In this document: positions 4,950 through 12,032 of the stretch, in pieces
How the letters are laid out: the number at the start of each line of letters is the position of its first letter
How positions within the stretch are numbered: position 1 is the first letter of the stretch
The notes under the pieces: generated by a model
Told to the model about the DNA's origin: nothing
Databases searched by the model: none
What the model saw: the letters and a program-made list of their open reading frames with translations, nothing else
Origin: Dehalococcoidales bacterium
Lineage (GTDB): Bacteria > Chloroflexota > Dehalococcoidia > Dehalococcoidales > UBA2162
Reading direction: 5' to 3'
Length of the DNA stretch: 12,518 bases
Assembly: GCA_030648675.1 (NCBI GenBank)
Contig: JAUSGV010000178.1
Location: forward strand, 1-12,518
Made by a program: the position numbers and the translations under genes

Positions 4950-6986
4950 TCACCTGTCCACCCAATAATCCGCCAGTAATTCCGCCTGCTTAAGCACTGT
5001 GTCAACGGCTTTTTGTTGCTTGTCCGGCGGGTAGCCGTATTTTGTTAAAGTACGCCTTACTATGACCATTAGCTTGGCCCGGGTGCTTTCCTTCATCGCC
5101 CAGTCGATAGTCGCATTCTTTCTAACCTTGTCGGCGATTTCACGGGCGATGTTCTTCAGCGTTTCATCGCCCAAAACCTTCACCGCACTGTCATTGATCT
5201 CTAATGCGGTGTAGAATGCAAATTCGTCTTTCGATAATTTCAGTTTGTCTGACAGACCATCCACCTCTCGTATTTGCCTGGCGATAGACAGCAACTCGTC
5301 GATAATCTCAGCCGTCGTCAGCAGATTATTCTGGTACTTCTTAATTGAAGTCTCCAGCATCTCCAGAAGGTTCTTTCCTTCCACTAGATTGAATCTTAGT
5401 CTAACCTTGATTTCATCATTGAGAATCCGCTTCAAGAGTTCCAGGCTGAGGTTTCGGTTCTTCATCTCCTTGACGTCCTGAAGGAATTCCTCAGACAGGA
5501 GTGAAATTTCCGGCTTCCTTATCCCCGCCGCATCAAAGATGTCCACTACCTCAGTTGATTCCACCGCCTGGTTAACAATCTGCCGGATGGCGGATTCATA
5601 ATTCTTTTTGCCGTCACCGCCATCTTCAATTTCAAACTTGAGTAACCGGGCACGAACAGCCTGGAAAAAGGCAATTTCATCCGTCAGATCTAAAGCATCT
5701 TCATTCGGAACTGCCAGAGCGAATAACTGTGAGAGGGCCGTTGACTCCTTGATAAAGCGGTCCTTACCCTGTTCCGGCCTTAGAATGAATTCCTCGCTTT
5801 GTAGAATCAGGGAAAGCCGCTCCGCTGTTCCCGCCTTGAAAAAGCGTTGGTAGTCGAACCCGTGAAACATCTGACGCACGACCTCAATCTTCTCCAGAAG
5901 CAGTTCAAGTGCCTTCTCCTGGGTGTCGGCAGGTTCGCCTTTTCCGCCCGACTTGGAATAAAACGCCAGAGCTTCTTTAAGAGCGTTCCCGATACCGATA
6001 TAGTCAACGATAAGACCGCCGGGTTTGTCCATAAAGACGCGGTTCACCCGCGCTATGGCCTGCATCAGGGTATGCCCTTTCATCAGTTTGTCGATATAGA
6101 GTGTGTGGAGGCAAGGCACATCGAAGCCCGTCAGCCACATGTCACGCACAATAACCAGCTTTAACGAGTCCTGCGGGTCTTTCATCCGCTCGGAGAGAAG
6201 ACGGCGGTCTTCCTTGTTAGTCCGGTGATGAGCCGGAATCACCAGACTCTCCGGGTCTTCCGGGTCGAACTCCATTTTATCGGATGAGGACGAAGTCATG
6301 ACCACTTTCAGAACACCTTGTTTCAGATCCTCGCTGTGCCATTGGGGCCTTAAAGCAATGATTTCTTCGTAAAGAGCTACGGCGATGCGGCGGCTCATAG
6401 CCACAACCATCGCCTTGCCTTCAAAAACCTCTGAGCGTTTCTCATAGTGCGTCACAATGTCCTTAGCTATGTTCTTCAGTCGCTTCGGATGACCGACGAT
6501 AGCTTCCAGTTTTGTCCATTTGGCTTTAGCCTTGGTGGTTTCGGGGGCGCCGTCATCGGTCATTTCCCGGTCGAATTCCTCGATTAGCCTGCGGCCGTCT
6601 TCCGTCAGGTTGACCTTGGCCAAACGGCTTTCGTAGTATATCTTTACCGTTGCCCCGTCCTCTACAGCCTGGGCGACGTCGTAGACGTCGATATAATTGC
6701 CGAAAACCGCCGGTGTATTGATGTCAGTGCTTTCCACCGGAGTACCGGTAAAACCGATAAAGGTGGCATTAGGTACGGCATCCCGCAAGTATTTGGCAAA
6801 TCCGTAGGCAAGGCGCTTGCCGTTGAGTTTGCCGTCAGCATCCTTTGTGTCAGTTAGTTTCGCCTGAAAGCCGTACTGGGTACGGTGGGCTTCGTCAGCG
6901 ATGACGATAATATTGCGGCGTTCCGAGAGCCGTTCGTATTCAGCGCAGTCGTCTTCAGGGAAGAACTTCTGAATGGTCGTAAACAC
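4950..6986 (-). CDS. hsdR: Type I restriction enzyme R subunit, 3' portion (motor domains 2 and C-terminal region), frameshifted from its 5' part
   Basis: This frame encodes the larger, C-terminal part of HsdR, the ATP-dependent DNA translocase and endonuclease subunit of a type I restriction complex. Within the first 90 residues are FTTIQKFFPEDD, the Walker B/DEAH box IADEAHRTQYGF (D31, E32, H34) and FIGFTGTPV (motif III). Later come DMWLTGFDVPCLHTLYIDK and QAIARVNRVF (motif VI), then a long helical C-terminal region ending in LLADYWVDR. It lacks the nuclease domain and Walker A motif, which lie in the other frame at 6955-8172. Homology in this frame extends back to 7004 (VASGGI before the GTG at 6984-6986). 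There is no ribosome-binding site at the frame start, so this is a fragment of one gene of about 1073 codons, not a separate gene. Confidence 0.9.
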   Translation of the reverse strand: MFTTIQKFFPEDDCAEYERLSERRNIIVIADEAHRTQYGFQAKLTDTKDADGKLNGKRLAYGFAKYLRDAVPNATFIGFTGTPVESTDINTPAVFGNYIDVYDVAQAVEDGATVKIYYESRLAKVNLTEDGRRLIEEFDREMTDDGAPETTKAKAKWTKLEAIVGHPKRLKNIAKDIVTHYEKRSEVFEGKAMVVAMSRRIAVALYEEIIALRPQWHSEDLKQGVLKVVMTSSSSDKMEFDPEDPESLVIPAHHRTNKEDRRLLSERMKDPQDSLKLVIVRDMWLTGFDVPCLHTLYIDKLMKGHTLMQAIARVNRVFMDKPGGLIVDYIGIGNALKEALAFYSKSGGKGEPADTQEKALELLLEKIEVVRQMFHGFDYQRFFKAGTAERLSLILQSEEFILRPEQGKDRFIKESTALSQLFALAVPNEDALDLTDEIAFFQAVRARLLKFEIEDGGDGKKNYESAIRQIVNQAVESTEVVDIFDAAGIRKPEISLLSEEFLQDVKEMKNRNLSLELLKRILNDEIKVRLRFNLVEGKNLLEMLETSIKKYQNNLLTTAEIIDELLSIARQIREVDGLSDKLKLSKDEFAFYTALEINDSAVKVLGDETLKNIAREIADKVRKNATIDWAMKESTRAKLMVIVRRTLTKYGYPPDKQQKAVDTVLKQAELLADYWVDR

Positions 6987-8172
6987 AATACCGCCGGAGG
7001 CTACTTAGTGACTTCAAGTGCCCGCGAGATTCCGCCTGGACCGGAGGCTGGCCGAGGAGACTTGCCGACCCGGCGAAGGTATCGAAGAGCTGCTGGTCGA
7101 GGTCGTTGCGGTCGGTAATGACCACGATAGTCGGGTTATCGAGAGCGTGAATCAGCTTCCCCGCGTAAAAGACCATGGAAAGGCTTTTTCCCGAGCCTTG
7201 TGTGTGCCAGACGACACCAGCTTTGCGATTGCCTTTTTCCGCTACAGCAACACGGGTCGTTTCCACAGCCTTATTTACGGCGTGGTACTGGTGATAGGCC
7301 GCCAGTTTCTTAACGGTTTCAATCTGGGTAAGTCCGGTTTTGGTATCTGTTTTCCTGTCTTTCTCAAAAACGATGAAATTCCGTATCAAATCCAGTAGTG
7401 TGGACTTGTTAAGCATGCCCTTAATCAGCACTTCGAGTTGCCCCGTGTGGGCGGCAGATTCTTTTTTACCGTCGACTGTTTTCCATGCTTGGAAGCGGCT
7501 GAAGCCGGATGATATCGTTCCCGCTTTCGCCTCCAGCCCATCGGAGATGACGCAGAAAGCGTTGTAGAAAAATAAGAAAGGAATGACTGCTTTGTAAGTC
7601 TGTATCTGGTCGTAGGCTTTGCGGATGGTGGCCTGTTTATCTGCCGGATTTTTCAACTCCATCACCACCAGCGGCAATCCGTTGACAAAAAGGATGACAT
7701 CCGGCCGCTTGTTCTGGTTGCGTTCCTGGACGGTAAACTGGTTTACGGCGAAGAAAACATTGTTCTCGGGATTCTGAAAGTCCACCAGCCAGACCCGCTC
7801 GCCCCGCTCCTGGCCGTCTTTCTGTACCGTGATCCGCACACCTTCGGCGAGCATTTTATGGAAGGTTTCGTTGGCGTCGATAAGCTGGGGAGAAAATACT
7901 GACAGCACCGCTTTAAGGGCTTCTTGCCGGGCTGTGCCCGGCACCGCCGGATTCAGGCGGTTTATGGCTTGTTCCAGAGTATGCTTTAGAACAACGTCGC
8001 CGTAGGTTTCGCGCCTTTCCGGGATATTAAAGGGAGCTTCAAATGCGGCTATTTGAGAAGCTGGATTAATTTCATCGGGAGCGATAGACGGTCCAGAGAC
8101 ATAGGCAAAGCCGAGCTGCTTGAGTTCGTCAAGAGAAAAGACTTCGATTCCAGATTCGGTAAAGGCGGTCAC
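6955..8172 (-). CDS. hsdR: Type I restriction enzyme R subunit, 5' portion (nuclease domain and Walker A), truncated by frameshift
   Basis: This is the N-terminal part of HsdR. The PD-(D/E)xK nuclease is visible as RPDVILFVNGLPLVVMELKN (D158, E172, K174) followed by the type I QxxxY motif (Q189, Y193). The helicase follows, with Walker A HTQGSGKS (323-330) and VVITDRNDLDQQLF (motif Ia, about 350-363). After HLKSL (about residue 389) the family sequence continues in another frame, at AGTA read from 7002-7005, so about 16 foreign residues precede the stop. GTG 8172 is the start, with a weak GGGGA upstream. It lies 23 bp after the 86-codon gene and shares its transcript. As written, the product keeps the nuclease and Walker A but loses DEAH and all later motor motifs. 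Confidence 0.9.
   Translation of the reverse strand: MTAFTESGIEVFSLDELKQLGFAYVSGPSIAPDEINPASQIAAFEAPFNIPERRETYGDVVLKHTLEQAINRLNPAVPGTARQEALKAVLSVFSPQLIDANETFHKMLAEGVRITVQKDGQERGERVWLVDFQNPENNVFFAVNQFTVQERNQNKRPDVILFVNGLPLVVMELKNPADKQATIRKAYDQIQTYKAVIPFLFFYNAFCVISDGLEAKAGTISSGFSRFQAWKTVDGKKESAAHTGQLEVLIKGMLNKSTLLDLIRNFIVFEKDRKTDTKTGLTQIETVKKLAAYHQYHAVNKAVETTRVAVAEKGNRKAGVVWHTQGSGKSLSMVFYAGKLIHALDNPTIVVITDRNDLDQQLFDTFAGSASLLGQPPVQAESRGHLKSLSSLRRYCVYDHSEVLP
7002..7008 (-). other. hsdR: Frameshift site in hsdR
   Basis: Minus-strand codons run CAC TTG AAG TCA CTA, then AGTA, then GCC TCC GGC GGT ATT. Four bases where a multiple of three is needed means +1 or -2 relative to an intact gene (for example LSV instead of the four bases). 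The incoming frame meets TAA (the CTAA overlap), so simple read-through does not occur. No recognised slippery signal is present. Confidence 0.8.
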
Positions 8173-8195
8173 TTACTAGTCCCCGTGGCTCAAAC

Positions 8196-8456
8196 CTATT
8201 TCCTGATATGTTCTGTGTAAGACTCAATAAGCTTACTTATAGGTTCCTGGTTGACCTTTCCATTTTCTAATCTGAACCATTGTTTAACAGCAGCCCCCAG
8301 AGCCATATTGGTTTCATCAAGATTACTTCCTCTACCAATGATTCTGAGATAATCATGCATGAGTTCTTCGTCGCTCTCGATGTAAAGAAAGAAAATGTCG
8401 GTTATCTCTTTGGTGAATTCCTTTAATGCCTTTTTCTGAAATTGCTCTAATGTCAT
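8196..8456 (-). CDS. Small protein encoded between hsdS and hsdR, unknown function
   Basis: This is an 86-residue, largely helical soluble protein. It starts MTLEQFQKKALKEFTKEITD, continues FFLYIESDEELMHDYLRII, then NLDETNMALGAAVKQWF, and ends with LIESYTEHIRK. The start ATG at 8454-8456 has a perfect AGGAGGT ribosome-binding site 5 nt upstream, the best in the operon. The gene starts 16 bp after hsdS ends and stops 23 bp before hsdR, so it is clearly part of the operon. Similar-sized proteins with the pattern ELMHEYLRLV..G..TVNQQIGKAVK are, as I recall, seen next to other type I restriction genes. That suggests an accessory role, but nothing in the sequence gives an enzymatic activity. Confidence 0.85.
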   Translation of the reverse strand: MTLEQFQKKALKEFTKEITDIFFLYIESDEELMHDYLRIIGRGSNLDETNMALGAAVKQWFRLENGKVNQEPISKLIESYTEHIRK

Positions 8457-8472
8457 AATAACCTCCTAATAT

Positions 8473-9579
8473 TTATATCTTCACCCTCACCTCACCGGAC
8501 ATGAGCTTGAGGAGGAGTGTGTCGCGCAGGCCGGAGAGTGTGCTGATTTGGGCGACGTTTTTTTCAATTTTATTAAAAGCTGTTTCACAGTACACGCCAA
8601 GAAATTGCAGAGCGTCATTATTTGGTAACCTTATTTCAATGCTCTTCAGGTCTGTCTGTGTCACAAGTGGCTGAGTGCTACCAACGTTCAAGTTTTCAAA
8701 GTCTATACTTCTCAATAAGAAATAAATAGGATAAAATAATTTCTTATTGCCCGGTTTTACTATGAGAACATTATCTGAAATCCAGACCGCTTTATTGCTG
8801 ATAAATACTTCTCCGAGTGTTCCGACTCTTCCAGTTAGGATTAATTTCTCATTTGTGAGATATTTATCAGTTCTTCCAATTTCGCCGTTCGCACCAATGA
8901 CGGGATATAAACCGTTTTCATTATATTCGGTACTCTTCAGTCCCTTTCCTGTGCTTACGGAAGCCATGTCCCCCAACTTCACCCTTTTCCACCCCAGGTC
9001 TGCCTCCTCAACGAACATCTTCCGCCAGAAGGCCTCGGCTATTCCTTCCAGCGTCTTGTTCTGCCTATGCAGTAGGTCAATCTTATCGTCAAGACTGGAA
9101 AGAATTCCAGCAATGGAGCTTTGTTCAGAAAGGGGAGGAAGATTGACATCCAAATCAGCGACTTGGTCGAAAGTAATTTGGGGGAAAGTTCCCGAACGAT
9201 TTTCTGCTATAACTTGTAGATAATCAAGGACGTTATCTTGAGAAAGAAAATACTTTAAGAACGAGTTGCTAATGTCCCCTCTTGAGCGAAGTACCATAAG
9301 TTTTGTCGATACCACATATTTTTCACTGTTCATGGTTACTAATGCATACCGTCGGTTTGCAGGTCGGATTTCACTAAATAATAAATCACCCTCCTGAATT
9401 CTCTTTTTTGCCTGTCCGGGTAAGTCTTTGACCAAGACCATGGGATGATTTAATATTTTCCCATATCCGATATCAGACGTATTTAGGAAAATAACCTGCT
9501 CATTCTCGTCTCTAAATTTGTAAGTATCGGAAATAGTCTGCACAAGACTACCTAGTTTGTATTCTTTCCACTCACTCAT
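8473..9579 (-). CDS. hsdS: Type I restriction-modification specificity (S) subunit
   Basis: A complete 368-residue HsdS, which chooses the DNA target for both methylation and cleavage and holds the HsdM and HsdR subunits together. It has the standard two-fold layout. Target-recognition domain 1 is about residues 5-147. The central conserved helix (PPLSEQSSIAGILSSLDDKI, 148-167, then NKTLEGIAEAFWRKMF) follows. Domain 2 is about 197-318, and the distal conserved helix ends in LRDTLLLKLMSGEVRV. The short total length fits the family's lower range. Its ATG overlaps the hsdM stop as ATGA (9576-9579), which indicates translational coupling. The recognition sequence cannot be told from the protein. 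The gene is intact even though both partners are frameshifted. Confidence 0.95.
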   Translation of the reverse strand: MSEWKEYKLGSLVQTISDTYKFRDENEQVIFLNTSDIGYGKILNHPMVLVKDLPGQAKKRIQEGDLLFSEIRPANRRYALVTMNSEKYVVSTKLMVLRSRGDISNSFLKYFLSQDNVLDYLQVIAENRSGTFPQITFDQVADLDVNLPPLSEQSSIAGILSSLDDKIDLLHRQNKTLEGIAEAFWRKMFVEEADLGWKRVKLGDMASVSTGKGLKSTEYNENGLYPVIGANGEIGRTDKYLTNEKLILTGRVGTLGEVFISNKAVWISDNVLIVKPGNKKLFYPIYFLLRSIDFENLNVGSTQPLVTQTDLKSIEIRLPNNDALQFLGVYCETAFNKIEKNVAQISTLSGLRDTLLLKLMSGEVRVKI

Positions 9580-11045
9580 TCCTTTATATCCAACTTCGCT
9601 AGGTTCTCTCGAATGATGGCATTCAGTCGCACTTCATCTCTCATCTGCTCATCAAGTTCCGTCTTAAGCTTCGCAAACCGCTCGGCAAAGTCGAAATCAT
9701 CTTCGTCATCCGGCAAGCCGATATAACGGCCGGGCGTGAGCATATAATGTTTCCCTCTGATTTCATCCAGAGTCACGGATTTACAAAAACCCAACACATC
9801 CTGATAGCCGTCCGCCTTGTTACGCCAGGCATGGTAAGTACCTGTAATTCTGGCAATATCATCCTCTGTGAAATCTTTCATCCGTCGGTTAACGAGAAAG
9901 CCGAGATTTCGGGCATCGATGAAGAGGACTTTATCCAGACGGCCTTCTTTCCGGCGTGAGAGAAACCAGAGACAAGCGGGTATCTGTGTGTTCACGAAAA
10001 GCTGTCCTGGCAAGTTGACGATGCAGTCCAGAAGACCAGCCTCGATAATTCCTTGTCGTATCTCACCTTCCCCACCAGTTTTTGAGGTAAGCGAGCCTTT
10101 AGCTAACACGAAGCCTGCCATGCCTTGCGGCGACAGGTGATAGATGAAGTGTTGAATCCAGGCATAGTTGGCATTGCCGTTGGGGGGAATACCATACTTC
10201 CAGCGGGCATCATCTTTTAGCAAATCGCCCGACCAGTCGGAATCATTGAACGGAGGATTGGCTAAGATGAAGTCAGCCTTCAGGTCTTTGTGTGCATCAT
10301 TCAGAAACGAGCCTTCGTTGTTCCACTTGATATTCGAGCTGTCGATGCCGCGAATCGCCAGGTTCATCTTGCAGAGTTGAAAAGTGGTCCGGTTGGACTC
10401 TTGCCCGTAAATAGAAATCCGGTCGGCAGGGTTAAAGCCGTTGCCGTTACTTTTACCATTACCGTTCTTTTTATAGTGGTCCCGGTGGGCATTGATAAAC
10501 TTCTCGCTCTGGACGAACATACCCCCTGACCCGCAGCAGGGGTCGAAGACACGGCCTTCGTAAGGTTCCAGCATTTCCACCAGTACCTTGACCACACTTC
10601 GCGGAGTGTAGAATTGACCGCCCTTTTTCCCTTCCGCCAGGGCGAATTGCCCAAGAAAGTACTCATATACCTGGCCGAGCACATCCTTGCTTTGTGCCTG
10701 CTCGGTGCCGAGGGCAACCGTGCCGACTAGGTCGATGAGACCGCCCAGACTCGCCCGGTCGAGGTTCTGGCGAGCGTAAACCTTTGGTAACACGCCTTTC
10801 AGGGAAAGATTCTGTCGCTCTATAGCCTCCATTGCCTCATCGACATATCCGCCGATGTCCACCCTCTTGCCATTATCGAGGAGAATTTCAGTCTTCTTGG
10901 CGTTATCGGCAATTGGCTTCCAGCGGGCTATGGGAGGCACAAAGAAAACCCTTTTCCGCGGTGTACTCATTCGGGTCTTCCGGGTTGGCACCTTGGTACT
11001 CGCCTTCACCGGCTTCAAGTTTGGAGTGGAGGACTTCAAAAGCAT
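9576..11045 (-). CDS. hsdM: Type I DNA methyltransferase (M subunit), main 3' portion, frameshifted from its N-terminus
   Basis: This frame carries most of HsdM, the adenine-N6 methyltransferase subunit. Genuine sequence starts at VFFVPPIARW (codons from about 10950); the residues before that are out-of-frame translation. Visible motifs are KGGQFYTPRSVVKVLVEML, the AdoMet-binding FDPCCGSGGMF, the catalytic ILANPPFNDSDW (NPPF), the NYAWIQHFIYHLSPQGMAGF region, and the LPGQLFVNTQIPACLWFL and FIDAR segments. After repairing one base the protein would be 537 residues, a normal length, with NPPF at 310-313. An unusual Gly/Asn/Lys-rich stretch (KKNGNGKSNGNGF) lies shortly after the AdoMet motif. 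The stop overlaps the hsdS start by 4 bp. Confidence 0.92.
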   Translation of the reverse strand: MLLKSSTPNLKPVKASTKVPTRKTRMSTPRKRVFFVPPIARWKPIADNAKKTEILLDNGKRVDIGGYVDEAMEAIERQNLSLKGVLPKVYARQNLDRASLGGLIDLVGTVALGTEQAQSKDVLGQVYEYFLGQFALAEGKKGGQFYTPRSVVKVLVEMLEPYEGRVFDPCCGSGGMFVQSEKFINAHRDHYKKNGNGKSNGNGFNPADRISIYGQESNRTTFQLCKMNLAIRGIDSSNIKWNNEGSFLNDAHKDLKADFILANPPFNDSDWSGDLLKDDARWKYGIPPNGNANYAWIQHFIYHLSPQGMAGFVLAKGSLTSKTGGEGEIRQGIIEAGLLDCIVNLPGQLFVNTQIPACLWFLSRRKEGRLDKVLFIDARNLGFLVNRRMKDFTEDDIARITGTYHAWRNKADGYQDVLGFCKSVTLDEIRGKHYMLTPGRYIGLPDDEDDFDFAERFAKLKTELDEQMRDEVRLNAIIRENLAKLDIKE

Positions 11046-11190
11046 CGGAAATATACTTGAGGAATATCAGGCCGAGAACAATGTGCTTGTATTCTGCGGC
11101 ATCCATGTTCTTCCGCAACTTGTCGGCGGTTTGCCAAAGAGTCGCCTCGAAGGATTCCGATTTGGCGGTTTTTCCTTTTGATTCGGCCAT
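10903..11190 (-). CDS. hsdM: Type I DNA methyltransferase N-terminal portion, cut short by frameshift
   Basis: This is the true 5' end of hsdM. ATG 11188-11190 has AAAGGAG 6 nt upstream. Residues 14-50 (FEATLWQTADKLRKNMDAAE, then YKHIVLGLIFLKYISDAF) are the conserved helical N-terminal HsdM domain. The sequence reaches NEYTAEK at residue 80, and an extra G in the GGG read from 10949-10951 then sends it out of frame for 15 residues to the stop. With GG instead of GGG the frame joins VFFVPPIARW directly. As written, only a 95-residue N-terminal domain would be made, with no methyltransferase motifs. Confidence 0.88.
   Translation of the reverse strand: MAESKGKTAKSESFEATLWQTADKLRKNMDAAEYKHIVLGLIFLKYISDAFEVLHSKLEAGEGEYQGANPEDPNEYTAEKGFLCASHSPLEANCR
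10949..10951 (-). other. hsdM: Frameshift site in hsdM (GGG for GG)
   Basis: The minus strand reads GCG GAA AAG GGT TTT C. Removing one G gives GCG GAA AAG GTT TTC TTT GTG, that is AEKVFFV, the family-typical sequence. The inserted base is therefore placed in a three-base G run between A4 and T4. Confidence 0.85.
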
Positions 11191-11244
11191 AGGACTCCTT
11201 TATGAAGCTGAGTGATTCTGGTCAGAATAAGTCTTTTGAATACG

Positions 11245-11259
11245 CCGATTATACATCGG
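11245..11259 (-). promoter_or_regulatory. hsd operon promoter -10 inside a small palindrome
   Basis: TATAAT on the minus strand (11248-11253) lies 57 bp upstream of the hsdM start. It sits inside the palindrome CCGAT-N5-ATCGG (11245-11259), whose arms are perfect. The -35 region (TTTTCT at 17 bp spacing) is poor, which suggests low activity or activation. A dimeric repressor could act here, but no dedicated controller gene is obvious nearby. Confidence 0.5.
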
Positions 11260-11276
11260 TAGGAGAGAAGAGAAAA

Positions 11277-11400
11277 GAGCAAAAATAAAAGATAAACTGC
11301 AAAACAAATTCCAAATTACAAAATCCAAAGACTAAAACGGACGAAATCCGAAGCACGAATATCGAATAACAAAAAGCTAAAACTGAACGTAAATTTCATA
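11277..11400. repeat. A-rich dispersed repeat tract
   Basis: Words such as CAAATTCCAAATTACAAAATCC and CGAAATCCGAAGCACGAATATCG (each quoted only in part) are typical of AT-rich dispersed repeats in environmental bacterial genomes. A similar fragment (CCAAATATAAAATTCCAAAC) occurs near 12370. There is no coding potential. Confidence 0.45.
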
Positions 11401-11401
11401 T

Positions 11402-11435
11402 GGGGAGGCCTTGCTCCCCTCGACTCCGCTCGAGG
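11402..11435. repeat. Two adjoining small hairpins
   Basis: GGGGAG (11402-11407) pairs with CTCCCC (11414-11419). CCTCGA (11418-11423) pairs with TCGAGG (11430-11435), sharing two bases with the first hairpin, so the two are mutually competitive at their junction. No U tract follows. This is probably a dispersed repeat. The remainder to 11527 shows nothing recognisable. Confidence 0.45.
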
Positions 11436-11527
11436 TAAACAGCAATGGCCACGCCTTTTAACTTCGGATTTTTCATAAGAGAAGTGAGTCCAGGAGCATA
11501 GGGGCTAGGGACCGGGTGGCGAATGAA

Positions 11528-11765
11528 CTAAGAGTTTGCTGCCTGATAAATCGCCGGCCGATATCGCGGACGCGGGATTGCTTTACCGTTCTCTTTAGCT
11601 GCATCCAGCCATGCCTCTTTAGCGATCAATACCTGGCGCAATCCTTCGGTAAACTCAGGACTAAAGGCCCCCCCCGCAACAAGAGCAATACTTGAGGTCG
11701 GGGATGTCCGCAATGTAAGTCTTATCTTCAACCGACCAAAAAACATTAATGTGATAATCTCGCAT
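11528..11765 (-). pseudogene. hicB: HicB-type antitoxin gene out of frame at a G8 tract
   Basis: From ATG 11763-11765, with GGAGG 6 nt upstream, the protein reads MRDYHINVFWSVEDKTYIAD, IPDLKYCS, CCGGGL and stops. After a G8 run (C8 at 11668-11675 on the plus strand) another frame carries the rest: AFSPEFTEGLRQVLIAKEAW, LDAAKENGKAIPRPRYRPAI, YQAANS, ending at 11528. With one G fewer the two join into a 78-residue protein. It has the HicB partial RNase H-like fold pattern: a beta hairpin with YIADIPDL, then EGL..VL.AKEAWL, then the KAIPRPRYRPAIYQ tail. No intact HicA toxin gene is visible on either side. A long homopolymer is a classic slippage or error site, so the gene may be phase-variable, decayed, or intact with a base-calling error. 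Confidence 0.75.
11668..11675 (-). other. G8 homopolymer inside the hicB-like gene
   Basis: This is the longest G/C homopolymer noticed in the window, and it sits exactly where the reading frame changes. G7 (or G4, G10) keeps the protein in frame; G8 gives a stop three codons later. Confidence 0.8.
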
Positions 11766-11938
11766 ACCAGTCCTCCAAATTCAACTCACGTTCCTCTATC
11801 AGTCTCAAACATTACCTCATCTGATATGGCTTTGTTTGTTGGTGGACATTTTGCACTGCGCCCAGAGTCAACCGTCGTAGAAAGTGTTTTCGGTTCATCG
11901 CGGAATTATCACTTAATAAATTATTTCGGTATCAGATG
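11766..11938 (-). other. Untranslated or decayed leader between promoter and hicB-like gene
   Basis: A hicA toxin gene would be expected here. Only short frames exist: 29 codons starting MNRKHFLRRLTLGAVQNVHQ, and a fragment LRLIEERELNLEDWY that loosely resembles a HicA C-terminus. The similarity is too weak to call. The plus-strand frame through this region has no recognisable sequence. Confidence 0.3.
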
Positions 11939-11972
11939 AGCGTATTATACGCTTGCAGCATTGATGGCGCAA
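11939..11972 (-). promoter_or_regulatory. Strong promoter with palindromic operator upstream of the hicB-like gene
   Basis: On the minus strand, TTGCGC (11967-11972), a 17-bp spacer and a perfect TATAAT (11944-11949) form a good sigma-70-type promoter. The -10 sits inside the palindrome AGCGTA-N3-TACGCT (11939-11953). Transcription would start near 11937, leaving about 170 nt before the hicB start. HicB proteins often repress their own operon, which fits an operator at this place. Confidence 0.6.
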
Positions 11973-12032
11973 CGAGTTAAAGGCAATTCCGCTAGTGTAG
12001 TGTCTTACAAAAGGGTTTACAGATGAGGATAA

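Noticed and set aside
7002..7008. Programmed ribosomal frameshift in hsdR
   Set aside because: No recognised slippery heptamer, stimulatory structure or Shine-Dalgarno stimulator is apparent; a mutation or base-calling error is simpler.
8747..9223. 158-codon plus-strand frame opposite hsdS
   Set aside because: Antisense shadow of a complete HsdS with both recognition domains and conserved helices.
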